Assembly (NCBI GenBank): GCA_023055355.1
Contig: JALJCS010000009.1
Location: forward strand, 24,577,001-24,641,000
Direction of reading: 5' to 3'
Source of the DNA: Agelaius tricolor
Lineage: Eukaryota > Chordata > Aves > Passeriformes > Icteridae
Length of the DNA: 64,000 bases
Of this stretch, positions 26,132 to 38,262 are shown piece after piece. Within the stretch, counting starts at the first letter, position 1. The number at the start of each line of letters is the position of its first letter. Below the pieces are notes generated by a model that was given only the letters and a program-made list of their open reading frames with translations, was not told the origin of the DNA and made no database searches. The position numbers were made by a program, and so were the translations under genes.

Positions 26132-27090
26132 CAGACTGGAAGTACTTAAGTTGGTCTCTTTTTTTCCAATGCATGAAAAAATATTATCTCCACTATTTCT
26201 GAACCTTGATAGAATTTATTTTGTCCCTTAGACACTTAAAGTTCTTTTTGTTCTTAACCTTACCACAAACTTGTTTTCAACTTATGTTTAGTTTCCCTTA
26301 TCAATTTTCTATATTCATGACTTCTAATTTGTATTGACTGTCATCTGTTTTCTGATACAGTATAACTCATTTATCCTACATGTCTTCCCAGTTTCTGATT
26401 GCTGCTTTGACTTTGCAGCTGAATAAGGATGATGAGCTCTCAAGGCAAAGCATCCCTTTTCTTGATTGAAAAGATGTACTTTTTTTCTAGCAAACTTTTC
26501 TGTAAGACCTGCCAATTTTCATTTATCTTTCATGCCTAATTTTTCCCCATCGATTTCACTTGTATTTTTCTTCTGCTGTTGAGAAATTAGCTCTTTGCAA
26601 CTGCCCTCTGTTTGCCCACATTTAATGTAATCATCGCAAAGTCATTATCATCTGTAATTTTAGAAACCTTTAAACTCTGTCAGCCCCAGCATATATCCTT
26701 ATAATCAAAGCTCATTAAAACAGTGCTTTCATTTTTTCCCTTCATTAGGTATGAAGAAGAGACAGGTGCTTAAAGAATAACTCACCTTATTTTCTGCTTT
26801 GATTTAGCACTCTGGAACATCCCTGTACCTGCATGCCTCCTGAGTTTTATTAGGTAGCATATGCATTCAACATCCTTTGGTTCTGAATTATCAATAACTC
26901 TAAATCAAGTAATGACATCTTTAATGCAGACTGCCACCTCCACTTCTTTTTTCTGCTCACTTATTCCTAAAACGATTAAACCCATGGATTTTAACATTCC
27001 AGGCCTGTGAATTGTCCCACTAGGTTTCAGCAATGCCAATTATATCAATGAGAATTTCTAATCATTCTGCTTGTTACAGAGTCTCTTTGC

Positions 27091-30000
27091 ACTGCAACAT
27101 GAGCAGCTGAAACATTTCTTTGCCTATGTGCTGCCATCTCAGTGTGCTTTGTCTGTGATGAGCTGAATTCAATGTCACTTTTTCACTCCTGCACTCGTGG
27201 CTTGCCTCACAGGGTGTGGAGTATGTGATGTGGTGTCAGGATTGTATCAACATCCATGTTTTATAACAGTGCTAGAGGCTAACTTTTAAGATGGCTCTTC
27301 TGCCTAGAAGAACCATAAAAATTGCTGCATTGGAACTTGGCACCTGTCAAGTCTGTCTGTCTTCAGTTAGCTCATGATAACATATTTAATGCCAAGACAT
27401 ACTACATAAAGGAAGGAAAAGATGTCTTTGTTTGTCATATTTACAGCAGCAGAGTTTTGTGGGAGTTAGTGAAAAAGGCACTTCTTGTGCTCTGGTCCAA
27501 AGATTATGAGATAGAGTCCAGGACACAGCTGGATCTGTTCAACTGTTCTGGAGGGAGGAAGTCCCTTAGATAGTAGCCATAAGTCAAGACAGAATATTTC
27601 TCTATCTGCTTTTCACCTAAATGTTTTTCTTGTCTCATTGCTCTCCCTCTAGATAATTATCACAGGGTTTGTTGAAATGGGGCCAGTGGTGCTGGCCATG
27701 TCACATGCTCAGTTATTCAGCAATAGACTGGGAATCAGTGGCATGTCTCCATCTTCCCAAGGGTTTTCAGAGGGCAGTGTTTTGAGTTGTGCAGGAAGGA
27801 GCTTCAAAGGCAGATGAGCAGCTGTCCATCATAACAGAATGCCTCATCTGCAGCCTCCCTGGGCCTGGGTTACAGGGATTGTTTGCTGAGCAGGGGACAG
27901 ACAGATGGGAGAAAGTCTTTGCAGCAGAGGACATCAAATATGTGTAATAAATGTAAGACTGGAGGTTTGGAAGTACTGATACTCATTCACATACAGATAG
28001 AGTGATAATATAGATTAGAATTTCTTTATAATCCCTTAAAAAAAATCTCATTTTCTATAAATGGCCAATCCCACAGTTGTTGTGATCTCACTCATCAGTT
28101 TCAAATCCCTGGGATGAACAGGAAAGAAAAGTTGACCCAATTGACAAGTAGTTTCCCAGTCCATAGCAGGCTTGTTGGGGCCTCCAGGAGCAGGCTAAAG
28201 GAAGAGAGCCAACATTGGTTCTTCCTGAAGCAAGATAACCATCTACTCAACCAGCATCCTCTTCTGTAAGGGAAAGACTCTTGGGTTACCCTCCAACAAT
28301 GCCTGATAGGGAACCAACCCAAGCAAGGAAAAACAACTCCCTCTAGCAAAACACATGCCTTTACCAGAAATTGGCTAGTGGTCCATACTTTTCATTAGAC
28401 TCTCAGCCACAATGTTTTATCACTGAGTGCAACACCAGACAGAGATGCAATTTGCTCATATGCCTCAGCTTCAGCATAAACAAACAGTAAACACCCACGA
28501 GGGCTATGAGAGGTTTATCTGGGAAAGGCAGTATGTAAAATGGCAATTTCTCTGAAAACTGCTTCTGGTGCATGTTCACAACATAACTTCTGTGCAAAAG
28601 CACCTGGGATGTAATTTTCCAGCTTTCTGCAAACCATAGTTTCCATTGCCATTGGACATGGGTCAGGATGGGTATCTTATTCCTTTTCCCCAGCTAGAAA
28701 ACATTTTCTCTGCCTGCCTTAATCTCTTCCCCTGCCACATTCAATACATTGGGAGTGTCAAGTCACCAAGTGCCAGCACTTGTGTCACTCCGGGCTAAGG
28801 AAAAGCCCAGGTGCCTGCTGCAATCCAAATCATTCAGGGGATGCTTGGTCACCTCTCTGCTGAGTCAAGTGTTTAAAAGAGAATACATCACAGGAAGGGG
28901 AAAATCAGCTGTTCCCTCAGCCTTTCATTGGTGTCTGAATGATAGAATGGGAGAGGAGCTCAGTTTCATCTGAGCAGTATTAATTGTGGCTGGATTGTCA
29001 CCAGTGCTACAGGCAGAAAGGTTTAGCAGTAGTGTGGGTGAAGAGAAGCATATTTGTCACAACAGCTTAGGGCTCCTCTGTGCTGGCAGGGGGGTCTGGA
29101 TTGAAACCCTGGGATGATGAGGGGTGTCAGGTGTCTGTTACCTTTCCTGGAACCCTAACATCCCAGTGAAGACTACAGACAAAAAAACCCACAGCACTGC
29201 ATTGCAACATGCCTTGATGGTGCTTAAAGAGAGCTCTTTGAAGGAGCCAGCTTAAGACACGGGCATCAGAATTCCTAGTGCCTAAGCTCTGAGCAAAGCA
29301 TGATTTATACCACAAGCCTTCCTGTGCAAATGTGCTCCATGCCTTCAGGTCTGAAGTGTCAGGATTTATTCTACCAGACTCTGAGATAATATGACAAATT
29401 TGCATCTTCAACTAGATCTCACAAATTTCACCAATCCCCCCAGCATGTAGCTCTACTTCTTTCCATCAGAGCAGCTCTCTTTCTTCCAGCAGGAATAAGA
29501 AATTCATGGTAAAGAAAAGAAATAGCAGATAATGCTTATGTGTGTAAACTGTCCAATGGGTCATTTATTCAGCCTGCAGTGGGAAGAACCAGGAGTATGA
29601 CCAGAAGTTTAGCTTGCAATGGACAGAAAATCCTACAGGCTTTTATAATGGACACACTAGTATCCTGCTGCTGCAATGTGCAGTGATTTGGGAACATTTG
29701 AATGCAAGAGTTTTCCAGGGTGATACAGTCCAGTCCCTGCTAACAAAAGCAACTGTACCTCAAGGCTTCTTATAAACTGATCAAGAGTATCCCATGTGGC
29801 TTGACCCCTCTCTCCCTTGGACCCCACGTAAGGCCAAGGGCTGTGAAAGTCTTCAAAGCATATAAACAAAGAGAAGCATATAAACAAAGAGAAGATACTT
29901 GCCATAGTGGCAGACAAAGTTCAGCTGCTGAACACTGATACATGGGAACATTGATACACTGAAACAAGGGAATCATCTCACTGAGCCCTAAACATTGCAG

Positions 30001-32600
30001 AACCCAAATTAGCTGTCCCTAACAATGAGGTTGTTGAAAACTTGTGCTTCATTCCAGTGTTAATCCAAACCAAACAGATGGAGGAAAAAGGAAGAACAGT
30101 ACAGAACTCCTATATGTGTTGGTAGAAATATTTATTGAAACTTATGTTTGTAAATGTAGAATTTTTATTCTGTGGTGGCTTGTGCTGACTAAGAGTGGTT
30201 ACAGCTGTTCCACAGGATGGTGAGGCTGAATGCTAAGTGGGTGCTTTTTGTCTTTAAGTCTGTCAATAAAGCTCAGAGTTGTAAAAGATGCTGTATTAAA
30301 CACTAGTTATTATAATAGTATACACATGCAAAAATGCTGCAAGCCCAGAATTTTCACAGTGCTTGTGTTATTGAGAAGAGTCTCAAGAAATGCTAACCCT
30401 ACTTTTGGTCTTCCATTTGCTGTTATATATTTCCCTAACCTTACTCTTCTTATGTGTATCTTCTTTAAACTAAGAGATCACATCCTTCTCAATCTTTCTT
30501 TAACAGGAGCATCCCAAGCAGATAATCATTCATGTCACCCATCTCTGAGCTACTTCCATTTCTACTCCTCCCACTTGAAGGCTGGGGACTAGGAATGAAC
30601 ACAATATTCCACATGAGAGCACACTATTGATTTATTGAATGGCTTTATATTTTCAGCAATCTCTTTCACACACACTTTCTTGCTACTGATGCTAGAGGAG
30701 TAAATGGATAAAAAATGTCTCAAATGCACTAAAATGGAAAATCTCAAGTATAATCTCTTCCTCCCCCTGGAAAAGTAACACATCTGACACCCTCTGTGTT
30801 GCAGAAAGTGCATATCCATCTTGGATTTTCAGAGAGCTGAACTTTTGACTTTCAGTGTGACTTACAAGAAAGTTGGTATTTATTGTGTTACTGCCCATTT
30901 GCAAAGTACCTGAGAACTGGGATTCAGTTAGCTGAAAATGTGAATAGCTTTTGTTGGGCTGGGAATATGTTAAAGAAGGGAATGCTAAAGGACTTTTCTT
31001 TGCCAGTAACCATTTCTGTAAGTGGACTTTAGCAGTAGGCACCTGTAACTGTTTTAACAAAATATTCTTATTTCAATATAAAATATATGGGTCATTCATA
31101 AAAATTATAAATATGATAGCATAAAAATGTATAGCTAAACTGAATTCCTGAAACCCAGAATATGTACAGATGCTCTCAGACTAGGTAATAAATGCCTCTT
31201 TTTCTTTATGTTCTGAAATTTCCCCTATGGATATATCATCCCCTGGAATGCAACACATTAGCAAAGTTTGTCATACCTCAACAAATAATTTTAAGAGGAG
31301 ACCCTCTTTTACACCATATCCTGTGGAAAATAATTATCAAGAACTTTTAGGAAGTCAACAGTCACTGACTCCTTCTGGCCACCTCTGGCCTGCTTTTCTC
31401 AGCCATCTCATGGATCCCTAATAGGTGCAGTTGGACTTGAAAGGAACATTTTCCTTGTGTCCCTAAAGCAGCAGTGTGGACACACTCACAGGCAGCTGTG
31501 GACTGAATGCTGGCAGCCTTCCTGCTGACTCCCATGTTTTTCTGCTCCTGTAAGGACTTAAGGATGAAGACTACAGACATACAGGCACTTTGACTCCATC
31601 TATCTTGGCATATGCCAGCGTGGATAAAAGAGTGTATGGCTATGTGCTGAGGCTGTCTGCTAGAGCCAATTGACAAGAAATAAATGAAAAGCATAACAGT
31701 TGTCATTATCACCAAGTGTCTCCTAGACACCCTCACTGACCAGGAGCCCTGTCTCACAGAATATGCAATGAAACAGGCAGCAAGATGACTTTGCACCCAC
31801 CTTGCTGTCTGTTGTCCTCTCCAGAGTCCAATACTGAAGATGCACAGCCACACTGCATGGTCCAAATGGTTCAGGAGTTAGCCCTAATAAAAACAGGCAG
31901 CTGTGTGAGTAATGACAAGTAATTTACTCTATTTTTGGCATTGAAAGTCAGCTGAAGTTATCATTATTGGTGTAGAACTAATCCAGTCCTGGAGAGCAAC
32001 CTCAGTTTCCTTTATAGCCATGAGTACAGAAATGAACATGAGAAATTTGCAGAACTTTGTTATTTAGTCAGGACACCACTTTTGTTAGCAGGTCTCCTGT
32101 ACATAAAGATCTTTCCTGTGTGCTAATAACAAGCCCTGAGCTTTTCGTATGGACTTACAAGTACCAAGTATGAATCTTTAACTCTGACTGTATCTTGGGG
32201 GTTAAGAACAATTGTGCCTCTGAATTTTAGCCAACATGTGTTTGATGTCAGCCTACCTATCAGCAGGCAGCACAGGTGCTTAACAGACAGGGATGTGAAA
32301 AATAACGTCCCAGGAATTTAGGGCTCCATGTTAATACCTCTGGATTAAGAGTTTGCTAGACCTGACACATTTCAAAGCAATGGGGAGAACTTCGCAGTCT
32401 GTTATTTGATCTTGCTCGTGTTTATCACCAAAGTATCTGAATATTTAACAGTGAATGCACCCAAATCCTAGAGTAAGGCAGCAGGGCTAGAGACAGCTCC
32501 TCTCCAAACATCACACTCTGCTGCTATGACTGGAGATAGTGCTGTGGTGGGAGCATGAGGAGATAAACAGATGCATAAAATAGATTAAATGGTTCAGGAT
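27091..32600. other. Intergenic non-coding DNA
   Basis: No exon or clear transposon was recognised. An 18-bp tandem duplication sits at 29858-29893. Open frames here are short and unrecognised. Confidence 0.5.
29858..29893. repeat. 18-bp unit duplicated in tandem
   Basis: GCATATAAACAAAGAGAA occurs twice back to back with no mismatch, indicating a recent local duplication or slippage. Confidence 0.95.
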
Positions 32601-32639
32601 GATAAGGTTCAGGTCACTAACCATTAGTTTGATGGGTCA

Positions 32640-32800
32640 AGTGCAGTCCCCATCCTTGTATGTTTCCAAGACCAGAATAGACAAAGCCCTGAGCAACTCA
32701 ATCTGATCTCATAGCTGACCCTGCTTAGAGTGGGGGATCAGACCACATGATATCCTGAAGTCCTCCCTTTCAATCTGAATTAAATTGCTCTGTGATCCTG
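32640..32800 (+). mobile_element. CR1 LINE 3' fragment, sense, diverged
   Basis: The segment TTTCCAAGACCAGAATAGAC, then AGCCCTGAGCAAC, a GATCAGACCACATGAT stretch and the end GCTCTGTGATCCTG follows the CR1 3'UTR layout (CAAGACCAGGCTGGA, GAGCAACCTG, GACTAGATGA, ATTCTGTGATTCTG). It is more diverged than the copy near 25 kb. The 5' boundary is approximate. Confidence 0.75.
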
Positions 32801-34675
32801 TTGCCAGGGTCCCAAATCAGTGCTCTGATGCCAGAGCTTCTTCAATCTGTCATGCTTTCTTAGCTGACTCCAATCCTGCTATTGGTTTCACTCCTTGCAA
32901 TGAACACTTTAAAAACCTGCATTCAGTGAAGCCAAAGGTCTTGAAAAAGAATGTCAACAGGGAATCTGTGGCTGTGAAATTCACAGCCAGAGCTCTGACT
33001 AAAATTGATGAACAGTAGCTATAAACTACCATCAACTTTCCCCAAACACATTTATGTTTCATTAGGGATAGCAAAATATGGTGCCTGTTTTCCACTCCTG
33101 ACATCACCTTACAAATATATTGCTTTCAATCTTTTCCAAAGTTTCCCCCACCCGCAATTTTGCTTCATTTAGATTTGATCACTGAATCATAATTTCTGTT
33201 TCATTTCATGTGGACCATCTCTCATCAGTCATATTAAGCAATTTTATGCGATATTTAATTTTTAATACAAAAATGTTTGTTTGTTTTAATACTCGTTCCT
33301 CAGCCTAAACAAACAAAAAATTAGAGAAGAATCAAGTAGTTCTTTTATTCTGAAGAATTAAAATCTCTAAGGGAACAAGCATTTCTCATGAGCATTTGTT
33401 CCTTTGAAAACTCAGTATTTGTTCAGAAAAAAAAAAAAAGAAAAGCAAGCCTTTGATGAATGCATTAGCAGTTCATTCTAACCAGGATAATAAATGAAAT
33501 GCTCTCAAAGCAGAAAGAGCCCAATAGCTTCTTAAAACAGATAACTGCATGTGATAGCTTTTTATGGACTGATGAACTTGGCACAGCATGCTCCTACCTT
33601 GCTTCCTCAAGACACTTTCCCACCTCCAGCTTAAGGCTACTGTGCTATAGAAATTCCTACACCATGGCAGGAATCTCTCAGTGAATGTCTGCAGTGCATA
33701 TAGGGGCTATATATAGTCTGAAATCAGGTTAATTGCCTATAATAGTGCCCTTCACTCTCTTTGTCAAGTTTATCATTGCTGAAAGATGTCACCCTGACAA
33801 CTGCTCAGGCTGAAATCCCCCATCTTCCACAGGAGAGTGGAGTATACTCCAAATGTAAGACATACTCCAGCAACTTTTCATCCCCTCTGACGAGTTTGGG
33901 TATAAGGGGGACAACTGTGGTGACAGCTTTAACCTTGACCATTCTCCAAGAGCAGCAAGGTAGGATTATCTACAAGAGGCAGCCATTGGTAGCCACAGGT
34001 AGCCACTTATGGTTATTTTTGAGTGGAGGAGATTTGAGGTAGTCATATTATTTCAAAGTCAGAAGCTTCACACATTTTTATCTGTATGCATTTTGATTTG
34101 TATGCATCTTTGCCACTCTATGAGCTCCTGGTGCAACGCTGTGAATAAGCGACAGCTCCTTGGAGTGGGATGTTCATGGCATAAAGCAAAAAGGAGGAAT
34201 TATTATCACAGAGGTGATCCCAGCCCAGGTGCTGCTCTCATTGACCAGGCACAGTCCCACAGCACCAGGCAAGGTGCTGATTGAGGCAGAGTCTACTGAC
34301 AGCCCAAGGTGATGAGTGAAGTCCAGGTTCCCACCAGGGAACAAGACCAGCCTTTCTACAAGGTGGACCCAGTATATTGCCAAAAAAAAAATTAATTAAA
34401 CCAGGACAGCACTGAGCAGAGGTACACAGGCAACAAAATCCAGGAGATTTACTGAAGCTCAGGTCTGGGCTAATGGGCAGAGGTAAGCTAGCCAGGGCAG
34501 TTCAGGTCTGTCTGAGCCCTCAAGGCATGGCAGATAAAAAGTTGTAAATAAAGGGGAGCACCATTAAACAGAAAATGTGAACACTGAACCACAGGGAGCT
34601 GGCTCATAGCATCTTGTGAACAATTGTCTTAGGGTCTTAGGGCTGTGAGGGCTGTGTGTGAACTGATTATTCCAA

Positions 34676-34847
34676 GGTTTTTTTGGTGGTGTTTTGTTTT
34701 TTTTTGGGTTTTTTTTGGTTTTTTTTTTTGGTTTTTTTGTTTGTTTGTTTGGTTGTTTTTTTTTTTTTTTGTTTGTTTAGTTTGCTTTGGTTTTTGGTTT
34801 TGGGTTTTTGTTTGGTTGGGTTTTTGTTTGGTTGGTTTTTTTGGGGG
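34676..34847. repeat. G/T-only low-complexity tract
   Basis: About 170 bases consist almost entirely of T runs broken by one to three G (one A and one C near 34779-34785), ending in GGGGG. The other strand is A-rich with CC and CCC breaks. It explains the Phe/Trp-rich and Lys/Gln-rich shadow frames on the two strands. The origin is unclear; an old A-rich retroposon tail or replication slippage would both fit. Confidence 0.93.
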
Positions 34848-35689
34848 TAAGGGGAAGTATTTTCTTTTTGCATTGGGATACAGGCAGTAATACATAGACA
34901 CAAAGGAGACACATCACTCATCAGAACAGATTCAACACAGTTTAGCAAGGGATATAAGGGAGAAATCCAGGGGGGAAAGGAATAGTTTAGCCTGTGCAAA
35001 ACAACAGAATTTGCACAACAACCCAGTGGGTGAAAACAACCACCACTGACAATTGCTGTGTGTCAAGGTCTAAATGGATCACAGTCAGGAAGTAATTTCT
35101 TTCCAAAATATACATGAAAACATGAGGCGTTTCATCAGCTATTTTACTCCATCTTAGAACACATCTGTGAGATCATTTTTTAGGAGAGAGTGCTATGACG
35201 AACAGAGCTCCTCTAGCATGAGAACTTCTGCTATTCCTCTGGCTCCTTTGGATAAGCTGCATGTCCCCAGGAGATGGGCTGTGGAAGCCTGGAGCACAAG
35301 GTGTGAGGATGAGGCAGCAATGAGGATTATAATAATCAGAAGGATCTTTATTTCTGTCTGGAGACATGGTTAGGACTTGTTAACTTTGGGCCAGTCCCTA
35401 GAAAAATGTGGCATACTGCTGTCTCTGAGCTCTCCCTGCACACACTTCATGTGTTATTTGCACATGAGGAGGAGACTTAGACAGCAGATGCTGCAGAAAG
35501 GGAATCAGTGAATATTTATTCAGATTCTGCACAGCTGCTCATCTCCACTCCTCCCCCACTGTCTTTTGTTTCTTATTCATGAGGACGGGTCTGAGTGGGG
35601 TTCTGTCTGACATGTACATTTGGGACACAGCTGTGGCGGGGGGGGTTCTGCATTAGGAAGCAGAAATCTTGTAATTAAAAGCATTCTGA

Positions 35690-35960
35690 CATGTAGCTCA
35701 AGAGCTGTAAAGCACAGCACATCAGAGAGGGAGCCACTTACACGGCCTGAATGAGAGAAGGGAGCAAACTGCAGACACCCCCCACTGAATGAAGTCTATT
35801 TGCATGAACCACTCATGAAATAATTACCAAGAGCAACAAAAAGTGAAGTCTGTTTGCTAATGATTCATGAGCTGGATAAAGGCTTGAATTAGTTGGATAA
35901 TTTATTTGTAAAAATAATCTAGCCAGCTGTAATTAGAAGGCTGGATAGAGTGATCTAGAA
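35690..35960. promoter_or_regulatory. Candidate regulatory patch with duplicated motif and octamer site
   Basis: A POU octamer ATTTGCAT is at 35798-35805. TGAAGTCTATTTGC (35790 on) and TGAAGTCTGTTTGC (35844 on) form an imperfect direct repeat, each followed within about 20 bp by a TCATGA core. Several TAAT homeodomain cores follow (TAATGATT, TAATTAGA). This clustering resembles a developmental enhancer, but it is inferred only from motifs, and conservation was not tested. Confidence 0.25.
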
Positions 35961-38119
35961 AGAGAAGGAAATCATACCCAACAGCACATGACCTTCCAGA
36001 GGGTATTACTGGTTTTCAACAGAAGCATTCCTAAGAGCCTGTGAGCTTGCCTGGTTGCAGGGTGAATCTGGTGGAGGCCTAAGAACCAGGATGCTCTTTT
36101 TTTAATTTTAAGTGTAGGGATCCTTTCCTTTCTTGGCTTTGGCCTATTTGAGCAGTTGGTACTATTCCCAGTGGCTTTTGGGTGTAGATCAAAGCATTGC
36201 TGAAATCACTTTCAAGTCAAGCAGAGAGCATTTGGAATTAGATCAGCAACTAGCTTCATTTTAAAAGAGTTAGAGATTTTCTGTTGAGAGAAAAAAGTCA
36301 GCTTTTTTTTTTTTAAACACAGTAGGGCATTAACTTTCCTACAAGTTTCTCCAAATAGTTCAGGTCTTCTCCCCAGCCCCAGCTCTTACAGAGATTGAGA
36401 TAGGGATGCCCCTTGTGTGAAGCAGCATCCTCTGGGGACACACCTCTAACCCACGATGAATATCCGCAGGCCTGTGTGTGATCGATCCCAGCACTGCTCG
36501 TTTCGCCTGCCAAAGCCTTGAGCTCAAATGGTTCCTTGTCTGTCAGCTGGCCTGACCCTGACACGGGTGGCAGAGGCTGACAATTGTGCCTTGTCCTCAT
36601 CTTCGCTGCAGGGCTGTTCCTTCTCTGCTGGGAGGGGAACATGGAGGTCAAAGAACTTGGCTGGGCAGCAGGAGGAGAGGAAAGGGGCCTCAGGCAGGTA
36701 AGAGGTTCTTGGTGGGGTCATGCTACTGTGAGGAGTAACCCACCCATTGCTTTGTGCAGAGCATTGTCCTGTCATCCTCACAGAGGAACAAGCCTGCTTT
36801 TGCTATGGACCTTCCTCTCAGCACTCACCTCCAGCCACATATGCACACTAACAGCATCAAAATGGTGAGGCAGCCCCTTAGGAAGTTATCTGCCTCCCCT
36901 GGGCCAGTGACGAGTTCTCTGACCTCAGTCTCCCTGCTTCAGCCTAGCAAGCTGTGTGACTGGACCCTCCTCTGCTCAGAAGGAAAATCCCCTGGACAGA
37001 AAACAGACCCAAACATCAGCAGTTGTGTCAAACTCACCTCTGTTAGTCTGTAGTTCAATAATCCCTGTCTGTTATTGTTGACCCGCTCTGAAGCCTTTGG
37101 AACAACACTTAAAGGGGCCTTTCCTTGAAATTTTCTTGCAATGAAATGTCAAAGGGACTATTGCAGCTCTCCATTGCATGAGGAAGCAACAAAAGAAAAG
37201 ATGCTAACCATGCTCTTAGTTTTCTAACAAAGGGCTCTTCAAAGTGTTCTCCCTCTAAACGATAAGAGTATTCTCTTACACAGAAGAGGGGACAAAACTC
37301 TTTTTCCTACTCATGGGGTGCTGCAGTTCAAGCCAAGCCCTTCCCAACCTTCCCATTGCTGGAGTGAGCTCCATCCTCCTGCCAGGGAGGGCCAAGGCTC
37401 ATCTGAAAATAGGCTGAAAGCTTCATATACGGGTTAAAAGGACCTCACATGGGGAGAAATCTATTTTTAATTAGCTTTGTAAATTGGTGTAATAATTTTA
37501 ATGATTTGGAGATTGCTCCTCTAAGGTATATCTGGGAGCTACAGTGGATTTTTTATCTCTCCCAGGGGAAAATCAGCAACATTCAAAGAGAAGCAAGTCC
37601 CTTAGATACTGAAAAGCAACTGTTTGTTGCTATCTATGTAACAGTTCTGTGCAGAGGGGTTTGAGAAAGGGGTGGGTGGGAAGGGTTTCCACCAGATCAA
37701 AATAAGGCTGTGAATCATCAATGTCACACTGTTGGGAAATGTGTAAGACCATACTAAGATGTATGGCTAGACTCCTGTGAAGAGCCTGGGCAGCAATCCT
37801 TCAGCACTGGTGATTGCTATGAGCTCATTCAGACAGCTGGCATCACACTTCAAAATGTTTGTGCATCAGCTGGGCACAGCCTGGGAGGAGGGTGCCAACA
37901 GAGGTCAGTGGTCGAGAAAACAAGACGTGTGAGAAAAGACAGAGAGTACTGCCTAAGCTAGAGAAAATGACATTGCTTTAGGAGGATGTGGTGCAGTCTG
38001 CAATACATAAAAGGCCACTGCAAAAAGTATGGGATTTTTTTTCTTTGTATTTTTGCTGGGGAAAGGAAATGTAATGAACTGCAGCAAGAGGAATTACAGG
38101 CTACAGATGCACTGAAGTA

Positions 38120-38262
38120 GATTGTCTTGGATGGGTGAGTTTCCATCATGGTAACATTAGATAAGTATCTGCTAGGAATGGCCCAGATATAGGTAATTCT
38201 CTTTTGGGCAGAAGATTGGTAAAATGAATGTTTGAGGTCCCTTTTAACCCATATTTTTTTAC
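38120..38262 (+). mobile_element. Old CR1-like LINE 3' end, sense
   Basis: ACATTAGATAAGTATCTGC, GAATGGCCCAGATATAGG, a GGGCAGAAGATTGG block and GAGGTCCCTTTTAACCC line up with the 3' end of CR1-like elements common in non-avian sauropsids (ATTGGACAACTATCTG, GGGATGGTCTAGAT, GGGCAGGGGACTGG, GAGGTCCCTTCCAGCCC). It is strongly diverged, so an old insertion. Confidence 0.6.

Larger units (their letters stand above)
24400..27090 (-). mobile_element. Ancient CR1-like LINE, most of ORF2, antisense, with nested insertion
   Basis: The minus strand carries a heavily decayed but nearly full-length CR1-like ORF2. At 26982-27047 it encodes DIIGIAET, a stop, then WDNSQAWNVKIHG, the endonuclease DIIGITETWW region. 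At 25632-25652 LVVHDIL matches the reverse-transcriptase LVPHDIL motif that follows the YLDF/KAFD box. At 24698-24723 EYYVQLWCP matches the C-terminal EYCVQFWSP region, followed toward lower coordinates by the family's characteristic end. Intermediate segments (25.2-26.05 kb and 26.15-26.35 kb) follow CR1-like copies seen widely in turtles and crocodilians. A younger CR1 tail interrupts it at 24771-25088, and an expanded T-run lies at about 26066-26127. It is non-functional. Ends are approximate. Confidence 0.78.
32801..38119. other. Intergenic non-coding DNA
   Basis: No exon was recognised. The stretch contains an A-run at 33429-33442, a G/T-only tract at 34676-34847, a candidate regulatory patch near 35.7-35.96 kb and a T-run at 36305-36314. 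Confidence 0.5.

Noticed and set aside
34629..34999. Lys/Gln/Asn-rich and Phe/Trp-rich frames
   Set aside because: They are direct translations of the G/T-only low-complexity tract.
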